Assembly: GCA_012032345.1 (NCBI GenBank)
Contig: JAAUQI010000004.1
Coordinates: 1 to 64,000 of the forward strand
Length of the DNA stretch: 64,000 bases
Source: Leptolyngbyaceae cyanobacterium RM1_1_2
GTDB taxonomy: Bacteria; Cyanobacteriota; Cyanobacteriia; Phormidesmidales; Phormidesmidaceae
Reading direction: 5' to 3'
The translations under genes and the position numbers were made by a program. Positions 9,129 to 16,930 of this stretch are shown here, in pieces. The notes below the pieces were generated by a model. The model was not told where the DNA came from, made no database searches, and was given only the letters and a program-made list of their open reading frames with translations. The first letter of the stretch is position 1. Each line of letters starts with the position of its first letter.

Positions 9129-9142
9129 AGTACTGATGTACG
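9129..9142. promoter_or_regulatory. Candidate LexA (SOS) box upstream of dam
   Basis: AGTACTGATGTACG fits the LexA-binding consensus reported for Anabaena, RGTACNNNDGTWCB (recalled from the literature), at every position. It lies 70 bases before dam and 80 bases before the divergent ycf33. No binding evidence; a 14-base partly degenerate motif can occur by chance. Confidence 0.4.
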
Positions 9143-9173
9143 TTTCGTTTATCCTATCGTAGAAAGCTGAGTC

Positions 9174-9207
9174 ATTTGGCCGTTTAAGCAATTTGGCCGT
9201 TTAAGCA
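9174..9207. repeat. Tandem duplication of 17 bp in the dam leader
   Basis: ATTTGGCCGTTTAAGCA occurs twice back to back (9174-9190, 9191-9207), ending 4 bases before the dam start codon. It occupies the place where a ribosome-binding site would be expected, and none is obvious. Confidence 0.9.
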
Positions 9208-9211
9208 ATCA

Positions 9212-10150
9212 ATGCCCCTTCCTGCTCCACAAATAGTTCCTTCACGTCCTTTCTTAAAGTGGGCTGGCGGTAAAGGGCAGCTAATCGCCCAGTATGAGCC
9301 TTACTTCCCGGCAAATTTTAAGACCTACTATGAGCCTTTTCTAGGCGGCGGGGCCGTCTTTTTTCACCTAGCTCAGCGTTTAGACACTGCCATTTTAATG
9401 GATATTAATCCAGAGCTGATAAACGTCTACTGCTGTGTGCGTGAGCAGGTAGAAGCTGTGATCGAACAGCTCAGTCGCTATCAGCAAAATCACTGCAAAG
9501 ATCATTACTACCAGGTTCGAGCTAGTCTAGAATCAACGCCCGTCAAACGGGCGGCTCGGTTTATTTATCTTAACAAAACCTGCTACAACGGCCTCTATCG
9601 GGAGAATCTGAAGGGTCAGTTTAATGTGCCAATGGGCCGCTACAAAAATCCCAAAATCTGCGACGCCGATCTGCTCAGACGGGCCGCAATAGCGCTGCGG
9701 CCAACCCAAATTTTGGCTCAGCCTTTTAGCCAGGTTTTAAACTGTGCCACTGACGAAGATTTTGTCTATTTAGATCCGCCCTATCACCCCATTAGCGCCA
9801 CCAGCAGCTTTACAGCCTACAGTCGCCACGCCTTCAAAAAAGCAGATCAAGAAAAACTACAGCAGGTTTTTTCTCAACTGACCGCACGCGGCGTTCGCGT
9901 CATGCTCTCAAACTCTGACTGTGCTTTTATCCGCAGCCTCTACCAGGGTTTTTATATTCACCGCATCCAGGCCAGCCGCAGCATCAACACCAAGGCCCAG
10001 CAGCGCGGCCAAATTTCTGAATTGCTGATTACCTCTTACCCCACAGACTCAAATTCAACTGCCTCAGCATGCCGCCAGCAGCTAAGCTGCCAGCCAGTGC
10101 CCTCAACGCGATCGCGGCTATATAGTTTGACTCAAGCTGCAGCTGCCTGA
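9212..10150 (+). CDS. dam: DNA adenine methyltransferase (Dam, D12 class)
   Basis: 312 residues. SAM-binding motif I FLKWAGGKGQL at about residues 14-24, FLGGGAVFF following, and the catalytic DPPY at 188-191. These place it in the D12 class of N6-adenine methylases that includes E. coli Dam, which modify GATC. GATC is the core of the HIP1 octamer that is so common here. The recognisable family sequence ends at ELLITSY; the last 38 residues or so (rich in Ser, Gln, Ala) are read from DNA that is antisense to the next gene, so the natural stop may have been lost. No restriction enzyme is next to it, so this looks like a solitary methylase. A candidate LexA box precedes it. Confidence 0.92.
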   Translation: MPLPAPQIVPSRPFLKWAGGKGQLIAQYEPYFPANFKTYYEPFLGGGAVFFHLAQRLDTAILMDINPELINVYCCVREQVEAVIEQLSRYQQNHCKDHYYQVRASLESTPVKRAARFIYLNKTCYNGLYRENLKGQFNVPMGRYKNPKICDADLLRRAAIALRPTQILAQPFSQVLNCATDEDFVYLDPPYHPISATSSFTAYSRHAFKKADQEKLQQVFSQLTARGVRVMLSNSDCAFIRSLYQGFYIHRIQASRSINTKAQQRGQISELLITSYPTDSNSTASACRQQLSCQPVPSTRSRLYSLTQAAAA

Positions 10151-10787
10151 GTCGCCAAAACGTGGCTGAGCCAGCGGCTGGCGGCACTAGAGACGGCGAC
10201 GGGCTGAGGGCAATTTCTAGCTGGTGCATAGCCTGAGTCAACCCCTGGCCCGTAGCCTTAAGCAGGGCTTCTTTGCAAGTCCAGTAGCTGAGAAAAATTT
10301 CGGCCTGCTGCTGAGCGGCCTTACTGTACAGGTAAGCCTGCTCTGAGGGCGTCAGGCAGCGCTGAGCTAGCTGGGCTAAGCGGGGCAAAGGGCGCATGAC
10401 CTCAATGTCAACTCCGATCTGGCGATCGCAGCTGAGCCCGTAGAGGGCAATATCCCCTGAATGAGAAAGATTAAACTGCATCTGCGGCAGCGGACTGTTA
10501 ACCAGATAGGGTTTGCCAAACTCGCCATACTCAAACACCAGTTCAGCCGGGGGACATTCTAGGTAGTTGCCTAAAATCTGGCGCAGCGTACCCCGACTCA
10601 GCATAAAGCGGTGGCGATCGCGCTCAAAGCGAAACTGCTTGGCTCTGGCCTGCTCCGGCAGCGACAACAGCGGGGCATAGACCGCCAGTTTAGCCGGGGT
10701 AATTTTTAGCGAACCGCGCCAGATATGAACTGTCTCGGGTGTGAGGCTAGATTTTTCGGCAGGCATCTGCCAGAGACTGGCCGTCAT
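10029..10787 (-). CDS. 4'-phosphopantetheinyl transferase (Sfp/HetI type)
   Basis: 252 residues. Transfers the phosphopantetheine arm from coenzyme A to carrier proteins of fatty-acid, polyketide or peptide synthases. Motifs seen: FNLSHSGD, the Mg-binding GVDIEVMR, and FLSYWTCKEALLKATGQGL with the conserved K-E-A-x-x-K. Length and motifs match the broad-specificity Sfp class, which in many cyanobacteria is the only such enzyme. It converges on dam and their coding regions overlap by 122 bases, the overlap being the C-termini of both proteins. Confidence 0.93.
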   Translation of the reverse strand: MTASLWQMPAEKSSLTPETVHIWRGSLKITPAKLAVYAPLLSLPEQARAKQFRFERDRHRFMLSRGTLRQILGNYLECPPAELVFEYGEFGKPYLVNSPLPQMQFNLSHSGDIALYGLSCDRQIGVDIEVMRPLPRLAQLAQRCLTPSEQAYLYSKAAQQQAEIFLSYWTCKEALLKATGQGLTQAMHQLEIALSPSPSLVPPAAGSATFWRLRQLQLESNYIAAIALRALAGSLAAGGMLRQLNLSLWGKR

Positions 10788-10952
10788 ACATTTCTCAAAA
10801 AGAATTTATTAGACTGTCAATAGACTAAGCCTAGTTTGTTGTGATTTAACCAGGGCACTAGCTCTCCCCTGGGCTAGCGCAGACTAGAGCAAGCCAGAGA
10901 AAACTCGCGGTGCGGCGGCGGTCGCACAAAAAGTAGTCAAGCTTGAGACCCT

Positions 10953-12209
10953 ATGGATTCTGAACTAAGACAGTCCCAGCGTCCCTCAGACGCTAATCCA
11001 TCCAGGGCAGCTCAGCCCAGACCCCATATTTGTATCCTGGGTGGCGGATTTGGTGGATTGTACACAGCCGTCTATTTGCAAAAATTTCGAGCGACTCGCC
11101 GCGATCGCGTCAAAATCACCCTGATTGACCGAGATCAGCAGTTTTTGTTCACGCCCCTGCTCTACGAGCTGATTACCCACGAGCTGCAAACCTGGGAGAT
11201 TGCCCCGTTTTATCAGCAGCTCTTGGCCCATACTTCTGTGCAGTTTTGCCAAGACTCGGTGCAGGGGGTAAATTTGCAGGCGCGGCGAGTGGATTTAGAG
11301 CAGGGGCAGTCTCTCAGCTATGACTACCTGGTGGTGGCAACGGGCAGCCAAACTCGCTACGTAGATATTCCCGGCTTAAAGGAATATGGCCTGCCTTTTC
11401 GGACGCTGGTGGACGCCGAGCGGCTGAAGCTGCGGCTGCACGAACTAGAGTTGCGATCGCAGCCTAAGACCAGTATTTTAATCATCGGAGCGGGGCCAAG
11501 CGGGGTGGAGCTAGCCTGCAAACTGGCCGACCAGCTTGGCCGTCGCGCTCAAATTACCCTGGCCGATCGGGGCAGCCAGATTCTAGAACCTTTCAGCGAC
11601 TCCCTACGACGAGCGGCCTCACGCGCCCTGACTCGGCGAGGGGTCGAGGTGCTGCTCCAAACCAGTGCTGAGCAAATTGAAGCCAACCGCACTCAGCTCA
11701 AAACTGGCGATCGCCAGTTTTGGTACCCGGCTGACCTGCTGCTGTGGACAGCTGGCACCCAGCTCCGGCCCTGGGTTGGCTACAGCCCGATTAGCCAATC
11801 CGAGCAGGGTCAGTTTCTCACCCGCCCCACCCTGCAGCTCCAGGGACATCCTGAAGTTTTTGTTGTGGGCGATGTTGCCACCGTTCAGAGCAGGCGGGGA
11901 GGCCCCGCTCCAAACACGGCCCAGGCGGCTTATCAGGCCGCTGACCGCGTGGCCGAAAATCTCAATGCTGCCATCACCGGGAAAAAGCTCAAGCCTTTTC
12001 ACTATGCCCATTTGGGTGACATGCTGACCTTGGGGATTGGCTCAGCCGTAGTAGACAGTTCCTTGGGCCTGACCCTGACCGGAAAGCTCGCCGCGATCGC
12101 CCGTCGCGGCGTTTATACCTTTCGACTGCCTACCTGGCGACATCGGCTCAAAGTTGTCCGCCATCTCCTGCGTAGTGGACTGAGACAGATCTGGCGCTGG
12201 CGGCGCTAG
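10953..12209 (+). CDS. Type II NAD(P)H dehydrogenase, NdbB-like
   Basis: 418 residues of a two-dinucleotide-binding-domain flavoprotein. FAD site CILGGGFGGLYTA near the N-terminus, NAD(P) site ILIIGAGPSGVELACKL in the middle, and the second FAD contact VFVVGDVATV. The C-terminal tail (RRGVYTFRLPTWRHRLKV) is an amphipathic membrane anchor like that of NDH-2 enzymes. It should oxidise NAD(P)H and reduce a quinone at the membrane. The tail resembles cyanobacterial NdbB, which reduces demethylphylloquinone in vitamin K1 synthesis; the choice between NdbA, NdbB and NdbC is not secure from sequence reading. Confidence 0.85.
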   Translation: MDSELRQSQRPSDANPSRAAQPRPHICILGGGFGGLYTAVYLQKFRATRRDRVKITLIDRDQQFLFTPLLYELITHELQTWEIAPFYQQLLAHTSVQFCQDSVQGVNLQARRVDLEQGQSLSYDYLVVATGSQTRYVDIPGLKEYGLPFRTLVDAERLKLRLHELELRSQPKTSILIIGAGPSGVELACKLADQLGRRAQITLADRGSQILEPFSDSLRRAASRALTRRGVEVLLQTSAEQIEANRTQLKTGDRQFWYPADLLLWTAGTQLRPWVGYSPISQSEQGQFLTRPTLQLQGHPEVFVVGDVATVQSRRGGPAPNTAQAAYQAADRVAENLNAAITGKKLKPFHYAHLGDMLTLGIGSAVVDSSLGLTLTGKLAAIARRGVYTFRLPTWRHRLKVVRHLLRSGLRQIWRWRR

Positions 12210-12270
12210 CTCACCCTCGCCAACCCGCGAATTCAATTCAAATGTGACAGTTAAGCGAAAGTATCTTGTC

Positions 12271-13574
12271 ATGAAGCTATCCCAGGTTCGGACTGGCTGG
12301 CTGGCTCAGCTCAAAGAGGTTTACAGACTCGATCTGCGATCGCTGGCGCTGCTGCGGCTGGGGCTGGGGGTGACGCTGCTGATGGCGATTGTGCATCGCT
12401 TCAGCTTGGGGCTGACTGATGAAATCGTCGCTGGGCCGCGATCGCTGCTGGTAGAAGACAGACTTTGGCTAGGGCAATTGTCTGAACTCTTGGCTGGGCT
12501 ACCCTGGCTCCAGGGCGGACTGCTGCTGCTAACGGCGATCGCTGCCCTCTGCCTGCTAGTTGGCTACAAAACTCGCAAAGCTGCGATCGCTGCCTGGATT
12601 TTAGTCAGTTTCTGGCCTGACTCTGCTTTTTTATCTGGCACTGAGGCCCTGCTGCCGTCGGCTCTTTTCTGGGGGATGTTTCTCCCGCTGGGGGCTAGCT
12701 ACGCCGTTGATAGCGCTCTCAATCCTCAGCAGATGGCCCTGCCTCGCAGCCTGTTCTCAGCGGCAACGGTGGCTTTGATGGTGCGGCAGTGCTTTGTTTA
12801 CGGCTTTTTGGCGCAGAGGCTAGCAGGGCTGAGGACTGGCCCTGAAAGTTTGACCCCGTTGGCAAATGGGCTGTTAGCAGCAGATTTGGCTCAGCTCAGT
12901 CCGGCTGTTTTTTGGATTTTACTGGCGGGGCCGCTGCTGCTGTGGCTGCCTGTGGGAACAGTCTACCTGCGGCTGTTGGCAATTGTGGGGCTGGGGCTGC
13001 TGCCGCTGGGACTAGCTCTAATCGTGCCTGCTGGTCTGGTGTGGTTAAACCTGGTGACCTGGCTAGCCTTTTTGCCAACAGCGATCTGGCAAAGCCTGAC
13101 ACGGCGCTGCTACGGGCCACCCCAGGCAGGACTGACGATCTATTTTGACGCTGACTGCGGCTTTTGCAAAAAAGTAGTCCACCTGCTGCGAACTTTTTTG
13201 CTACTGCCGAGTACGCCGCTGCTGATGGCTCAGAGTGACTCCTCCATCTGCGCTGATATGGAAGCCCAAAACTCCTGGGTGGTAGTGGACTGGCAGGGCG
13301 ATCGCTATTTTAAGTTTGAGGCGATCGCCTACATGTCAGCCTTTCTCCGGTCTTTAGATTTTTGGTTCCGCTGCTGCGCTGGCCACCGCTAATGGCTGCG
13401 GGTACTCGCTTTTATCAGACCATTGCTAACAATCGCAAAGCGGCAGGACGCCTGACCAAACCATTCCAGTTTCAACCGTTTGGGGCTGAGCCAGCAGCTG
13501 CAGTTGAGCGGGTCGTCTGGGGACTGCTGGGCATTAGCGCGATCGCCAATCTTTATCGACTCATGGCCGCATAA
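12271..13574 (+). pseudogene. HTTM membrane domain fused to DCC thiol-disulfide domain, frameshifted
   Basis: The first frame (from ATG 12271, or GTG 12244) encodes several membrane spans of the HTTM type related to vitamin K-dependent carboxylase, then the DCC-family motif YFDADCGFCKK with the CxxC pair near residue 290. That frame ends at 13392. The rest of the DCC domain (VPLLRWPPLMAAGTRFYQ) continues in the +1 frame to 13574. One T missing from the run at 13359-13363 explains the break exactly: adding it gives SLDFLVPLLRWPP. I annotate the two parts as one gene. Role: probably a membrane redox protein; substrate unknown. Either a sequencing error or a truncated protein lacking about 65 residues. 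Confidence 0.75.
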
Positions 13575-13645
13575 TCAGCCCCATAACCAAACCGGCATCA
13601 ATTGCAATCAGATATCATAGGGCAGGCTCACACAGAGATGTGCTC

Positions 13646-14308
13646 ATGGTTACGACCCCGCCCGAAACTCGCCTTAAAACCTGGCAGCAGGCATCCTGGG
13701 AAGAGTTTGTGCGCTACTGCGAAGATCCTGATCTAGAAGACGTCAGAGCGTTTTATGACGAGGGCCTACTGTGGGTTGATATGGGTAATGAAGGGCTGAA
13801 CCATTCCAGTTTTTGTCAGCTATTTTCTATGATTTTTGGGTTTGGGTTTGCCCAGCCAGGGCAGGCAGATTTCTCCAATCTGGGCGGCTGCGTGCTAGAA
13901 AAACCCCGGCAGTGAGGAGCCGCCCCCGATATTGTCTTGTACGTGGGGGCAGACTTCCCGCAGTGGCAGCCCAGTGAACCGCGACGGGTGAATCTAGACC
14001 GCTGGCGAGTTCCAGACCTAGTGGGTGAAATATCAGACACCACTCTCGCCACCGACTTAGACGAAAAAAAGCATCTCTATGCCGCCTTGGGCATCCCGGA
14101 GTACTGGGCGGTTGATGTAGCGGCGTATCGGCTGTTTGCTTTTCGGCTCAGCCCTAAAGGGGTTTACCAAACCTGTGAAGAGTCTGGCGCTCTGGCTGGC
14201 TTAGCGATCGCCTTGATCAATCAAACCCTAGAGCGACTCAAAACCGAGAGCAACGGCAGCGCGGCCCTGTGGCTAAATCGTCAGCTAACCCCCAACCGTG
14301 AGCCATGA
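13646..14308 (+). pseudogene. Uma2-family (DUF820) nuclease-fold gene with an in-frame stop
   Basis: Two open stretches in the same frame, 13646-13915 and 13916-14308, are split only by TGA at 13913-13915. Before it: SWEEFVRYCEDPDLEDVRAF and LGGCVLEKPRQ; after it GAAPDIVLYVGADFPQW and VGEISDTTLATDLDEKKHLY, carrying the D, E and K of the PD-(D/E)xK fold. Reading through gives a normal-length Uma2 protein of about 220 residues. A single C-to-T change (CGA to TGA) would account for the stop. Uma2 proteins are very numerous in cyanobacteria; their substrates are not established. ATG 14305 of the next Uma2 gene overlaps its stop (ATGA). Confidence 0.8.
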
Positions 14309-14614
14309 CCACAGCGCCAGCTCAGGCCCTAACCCTAACAGATTTTCTGAGCCTGCCTAAAGTTGCTCAGTCCCCGGCGTGGGAATATATTGACGGCCAA
14401 GTCAGCCAAAAGCCGATGCCAAAGGGTCGTCACAGCAAGCTACAGTTCAACCTATGTCAGAGCATTAACCTGTCGGGAGCAGCCCATAAAACTGTCTATG
14501 CCCAAGCAAGAACCAGTTATTTTTAGCGATCGCACGCCGCTGCCAGTCTTAGACTCGCTGAGGCTGACGCTGAGTGCGGAGCAGGTTTTTGGCTGGCTGA
14601 GGCTGAACGGCTAG
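14305..14614 (+). pseudogene. Second Uma2-family gene with its middle deleted
   Basis: The 5' part gives a normal Uma2 start (LTLTDFLSLPKVAQSPAWEY, then IDGQVSQKPMPKGRHS). After about residue 65 the frame runs into TAG at 14524-14526, while another frame provides the family's C-terminal end (EPVIFSDRTPLPVLDSLRLT, then SAEQVFGWLRLNG) to 14614. Intact relatives are about 190 residues, so roughly 90 residues including the active-site strand are missing. The junction lies near 14480-14510. Translationally coupled to the preceding broken Uma2 gene; both are probably dead. Confidence 0.75.
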
Positions 14615-14727
14615 AATACCAGCTAGAATATAGACTAATAAAGTTTACGTAAAGCGTCTGTGTAAATACGGAGCGATCGCCCCCTGAGTCTCTACAGTGT
14701 TACTTGTTGTCTGAGACTTTGCTTTTT

Positions 14728-15864
14728 ATGAGAAATTACCGGGCTGGGCTGCGATCGCTGGCGGTTTTAGGGGCGCTGGTAGGGCTGGGGGTAGCGGCTG
14801 AAGCAGAGGCTGCCCTGCTGGTAGGAAACACGGCTTTGACTACTGATGGTCGAGGCTACAACGTTTTGCGCTTTGATGAGCGCAGCGGCAGGTTTTTAGG
14901 AGAGTTTATCTCTACGGGCAGCGGCGGCCTGGTTTCTCCTGATGACCTCACCTTTGGGCCAGACGGCAATCTCTATGTCAGCAGCGGCAATGACGGTGCC
15001 ACCCCAGAAACTGAGCCGTCTGCAATTTTGCGCTTCGACGGCCTCACCGGAGAATTTATTGACGTTTTTGCTACCAGCCCAACGCTAAATCGTCCCTACG
15101 GCAATGCTTTTGGCCCAGACGGCAAGCTCTATGTTTCTAGCTTCCTCTCAGATCAGATTTTGCGCTTTGACGGCGTCACGGGTGAATTTATTGACGTGTT
15201 TGCCTCAGGTAGTGGCTTACCGGGTGGGCTAAATGGCCCCAATGATTTGCTGTTTTTGGCGGATGGTAGCCTGCTGGTGACTACCCAGGGCAGCGTCGCT
15301 GTCAGCGGCGAGGCTGACTTCAGCGCGGGGCTACCGAGCCAGACCCTAAAGTTTGATATAGCTACGGGCGAGTCTACAGTCTTTGCCGATCAGCCGATGC
15401 CGACGCCGGAAAGCTTTGGCTTTGTCAGCTTTTTAGGGTTGGCCTTGGGGCCAGATGGCAACTTATTCACCAGCGATTTTGCCAACGGTATCCGCGTTTA
15501 TGACCTAAATACAGGGGGCTTGCTCAGCACGTTTTCAACCAACTACACTGGCACGCTGCCCAGCAACAACTTCATCGGCAGTCTCGCCTTTACCCCAGAC
15601 AACACCTTATTCAGCGTCGGCTTTGACTTCACTCAGGGCAACCTAGGCGCTATTCTGCGCTATGACGGTCTCACGGGTGAGCCTTTGCCCTCGGCGGGAA
15701 ACTTTGGCCCTATTTTTGTACCTACAAACTCTAATCTCATTCGCCCAATCGGTATTGCCTATGCCGACCTGCCTAGTGTCCCCGAACCAGCTTTGGTGCT
15801 GGGGCTATTGTCGCTAGCGGCCCTGGGTTTTGGCCCCAGACGCACAGCCCCAACTAAAAATTAA
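14728..15864 (+). CDS. Secreted beta-propeller protein with PEP-CTERM anchor
   Basis: 378 residues. N-terminal signal peptide (LRSLAVLGALVGLGVAAEAE). The body has NHL/SMP-like propeller repeats: FGPDGNLYVSS, ILRFDGLTGEFIDVFA, FGPDGKLYVSS and ILRFDGVTGEFIDVFA are near copies. The C-terminus has the PEP-CTERM sorting signal: VPEPALVLGLLSLAALGFG followed by a basic tail (PRRTAPTKN), recognised by an exosortase/archaeosortase. I start at ATG 14728 since the TTG at 14704 adds no family sequence. It is exported and probably placed on the cell surface or in the extracellular matrix. Ligand or enzyme activity unknown. Confidence 0.85.
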   Translation: MRNYRAGLRSLAVLGALVGLGVAAEAEAALLVGNTALTTDGRGYNVLRFDERSGRFLGEFISTGSGGLVSPDDLTFGPDGNLYVSSGNDGATPETEPSAILRFDGLTGEFIDVFATSPTLNRPYGNAFGPDGKLYVSSFLSDQILRFDGVTGEFIDVFASGSGLPGGLNGPNDLLFLADGSLLVTTQGSVAVSGEADFSAGLPSQTLKFDIATGESTVFADQPMPTPESFGFVSFLGLALGPDGNLFTSDFANGIRVYDLNTGGLLSTFSTNYTGTLPSNNFIGSLAFTPDNTLFSVGFDFTQGNLGAILRYDGLTGEPLPSAGNFGPIFVPTNSNLIRPIGIAYADLPSVPEPALVLGLLSLAALGFGPRRTAPTKN

Positions 15865-15882
15865 GGCTCGTACTTATTTTTT

Positions 15883-15942
15883 GAGCGGTGAAGCACTCAC
15901 TACGAACTCTAGATGGGGATAGTAGTGAGTGCTTTAGCGCTC
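15883..15942. repeat. Dispersed palindromic repeat, copy 2, as a long hairpin
   Basis: Arms of 21 bases at 15883-15903 and 15922-15942 pair at 19 positions around an 18-base loop. The left arm includes AAGCACTCACTAC and the right GTAGTGAGTGCTT. The same motifs form the repeat at 5831-5868. It lies 18 bases after the PEP-CTERM gene and may also act as its 3' end hairpin, though no T-run follows. Confidence 0.75.
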
Positions 15943-16039
15943 AGCAGGCGTCAGTCTGAAATTTGTTAGTTTTTTACTTGCGCTATTGGCCCACATGGGC
16001 TACATTCTTCAGCTATAGCTGTGTGTGTGCAGCTTGACT

Positions 16040-16188
16040 CCGCCCGAAAATTTGGTCGTGCGGTGCCGGAAGTTGTTACCAGCAACAGACCGACACCTGA
16101 CCCCTTCGACAGTAACAGGCTGTCTCGGAGGCTAGAGTAATTATACTCAGCCGTCCCGAACTGCTATGTCTGGGGCGGCTGAATTTTT
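16040..16188 (+). ncRNA. Candidate structured RNA or attenuator leader
   Basis: Between the PEP-CTERM gene and the small gene at 16223 there is room for a compact fold of three stem-loops. Stem 1: GGTC 16054-16057 with GACC 16099-16102, GGTG 16062-16065 with CACC 16094-16097, and an inner hairpin 16072-16077/16084-16090. Stem 2: CCTTC 16103-16107 with GGAGG 16127-16131 and GACAG 16108-16112 with CTGTC 16120-16124. Stem 3 is an intrinsic terminator. I do not recognise it as 6S, SRP, tmRNA, RNase P RNA or a known riboswitch. It could be a free small RNA or a premature-termination leader for the gene 35 bases downstream. Confidence 0.4.
16147..16188 (+). terminator. Rho-independent terminator
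   Basis: TCAGCCGTCCC at 16147-16157 pairs along all 11 bases (one G-T) with GGGGCGGCTGA at 16172-16182, with a 14-base loop, and is followed by ATTTTT. This is the strongest intrinsic terminator I see in the window. It ends whatever is transcribed from the region before 16147. Confidence 0.75.
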
Positions 16189-16222
16189 GGGTTTCCTTAC
16201 CCATCTCTGAGGAATCCCTTAA

Positions 16223-16504
16223 ATGCTCTATCTTCCTTATCTCGCCTCTGCCGACTCCGGCGAGGCGACCCCGCCGCTGAGCCTCGCCAACCCTGAGCCA
16301 CCCACAGGGCGAGAGCGCCTGCGCCACCTGATCATGGGGTCGCCTGACGGGGTGCGCTCCACCATCAACACCCTGCACGCGCTGAACTACGCTGAGCAGG
16401 GCCTGTGGAGCAACTTCATCACCATTCCGGCGTCAGGTATTTTGCTCACCCCGGCCCAGGGTGAAGTCTTCAGCTACCTGCTGCGCTACCGCCAGCGCCG
16501 CTAA
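16223..16504 (+). CDS. Small conserved cyanobacterial protein, function unknown
   Basis: 93 residues with no signal peptide or membrane span. The core RLRHLIMGSPDGVRSTINTL, then HALNYAEQGLWS, ending in GEVFSYLLRY, resembles a family of short cyanobacterial proteins that I remember only as hypothetical. The start ATG 16223 has a good ribosome-binding site (GAGGAA, 16208-16213). The terminator hairpin 35 bases upstream suggests the gene may be controlled by attenuation, or has its own promoter in the short gap. Confidence 0.65.
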   Translation: MLYLPYLASADSGEATPPLSLANPEPPTGRERLRHLIMGSPDGVRSTINTLHALNYAEQGLWSNFITIPASGILLTPAQGEVFSYLLRYRQRR

Positions 16505-16930
16505 TCTCTCTCTCGTGCTCAGGCTCCCGCCTGGGCACCCCGCAGCGGCTCCACCGCCAGCACAAATTTGTGAAAATTCCGAAAAACTCCATAGGTTCCC
16601 GGAAGTCAGATTTAAAGCTTGTGTGTAGTATCGAAGTAAGGGGAATCTTGATTCCCTGACAATTGGCCATCTGTTGGCCATCTGGGGTACTTCGTGGTTT
16701 GAGCTGTTTTCTAACGCTACCTGATCGTTTTTTTGACTAAGGCGGGTAGCCTGTGCAATGAACAGCCATCACGGTTTCTTCATACTTCGGATATAAAAAG
16801 GGGCTTATCAAAGCTTTAGGGGCGCGATCGCGCTGCTGCGTTTTTGTCGGTCTGTCGCGTTGAAATGCGATCGCTACTATTTAATTTCTACACAATCATT
16901 CTTTAATCAATGCTGAAGAGGAAGGCAAAT
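16505..16930. other. Intergenic region before hpsA with hairpins and a tandem repeat
   Basis: No gene seen. A 10-bp hairpin GTGCTCAGGC/GCCTGGGCAC (16515-16538, loop TCCC) follows the small gene and could end its transcript although no T-run follows. GGGAAT/ATTCCC forms a 6-bp hairpin at 16641-16656. An 11-bp tandem repeat, TTGGCCATCTG twice, lies at 16663-16684 and might be a regulator site for the hps cluster. AGAGGAAGG at 16917-16925 is the hpsA ribosome-binding site. Confidence 0.5.

Noticed and set aside
16641-16656. GGGAAT/ATTCCC hairpin as a terminator
   Set aside because: Only 6 bp and not followed by a T-run. Mentioned in the region entry but not called.
16910-16930. ATG 16910 as the hpsA start
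   Set aside because: The strong AGAGGAAGG sits after this ATG and is correctly placed for ATG 16931.
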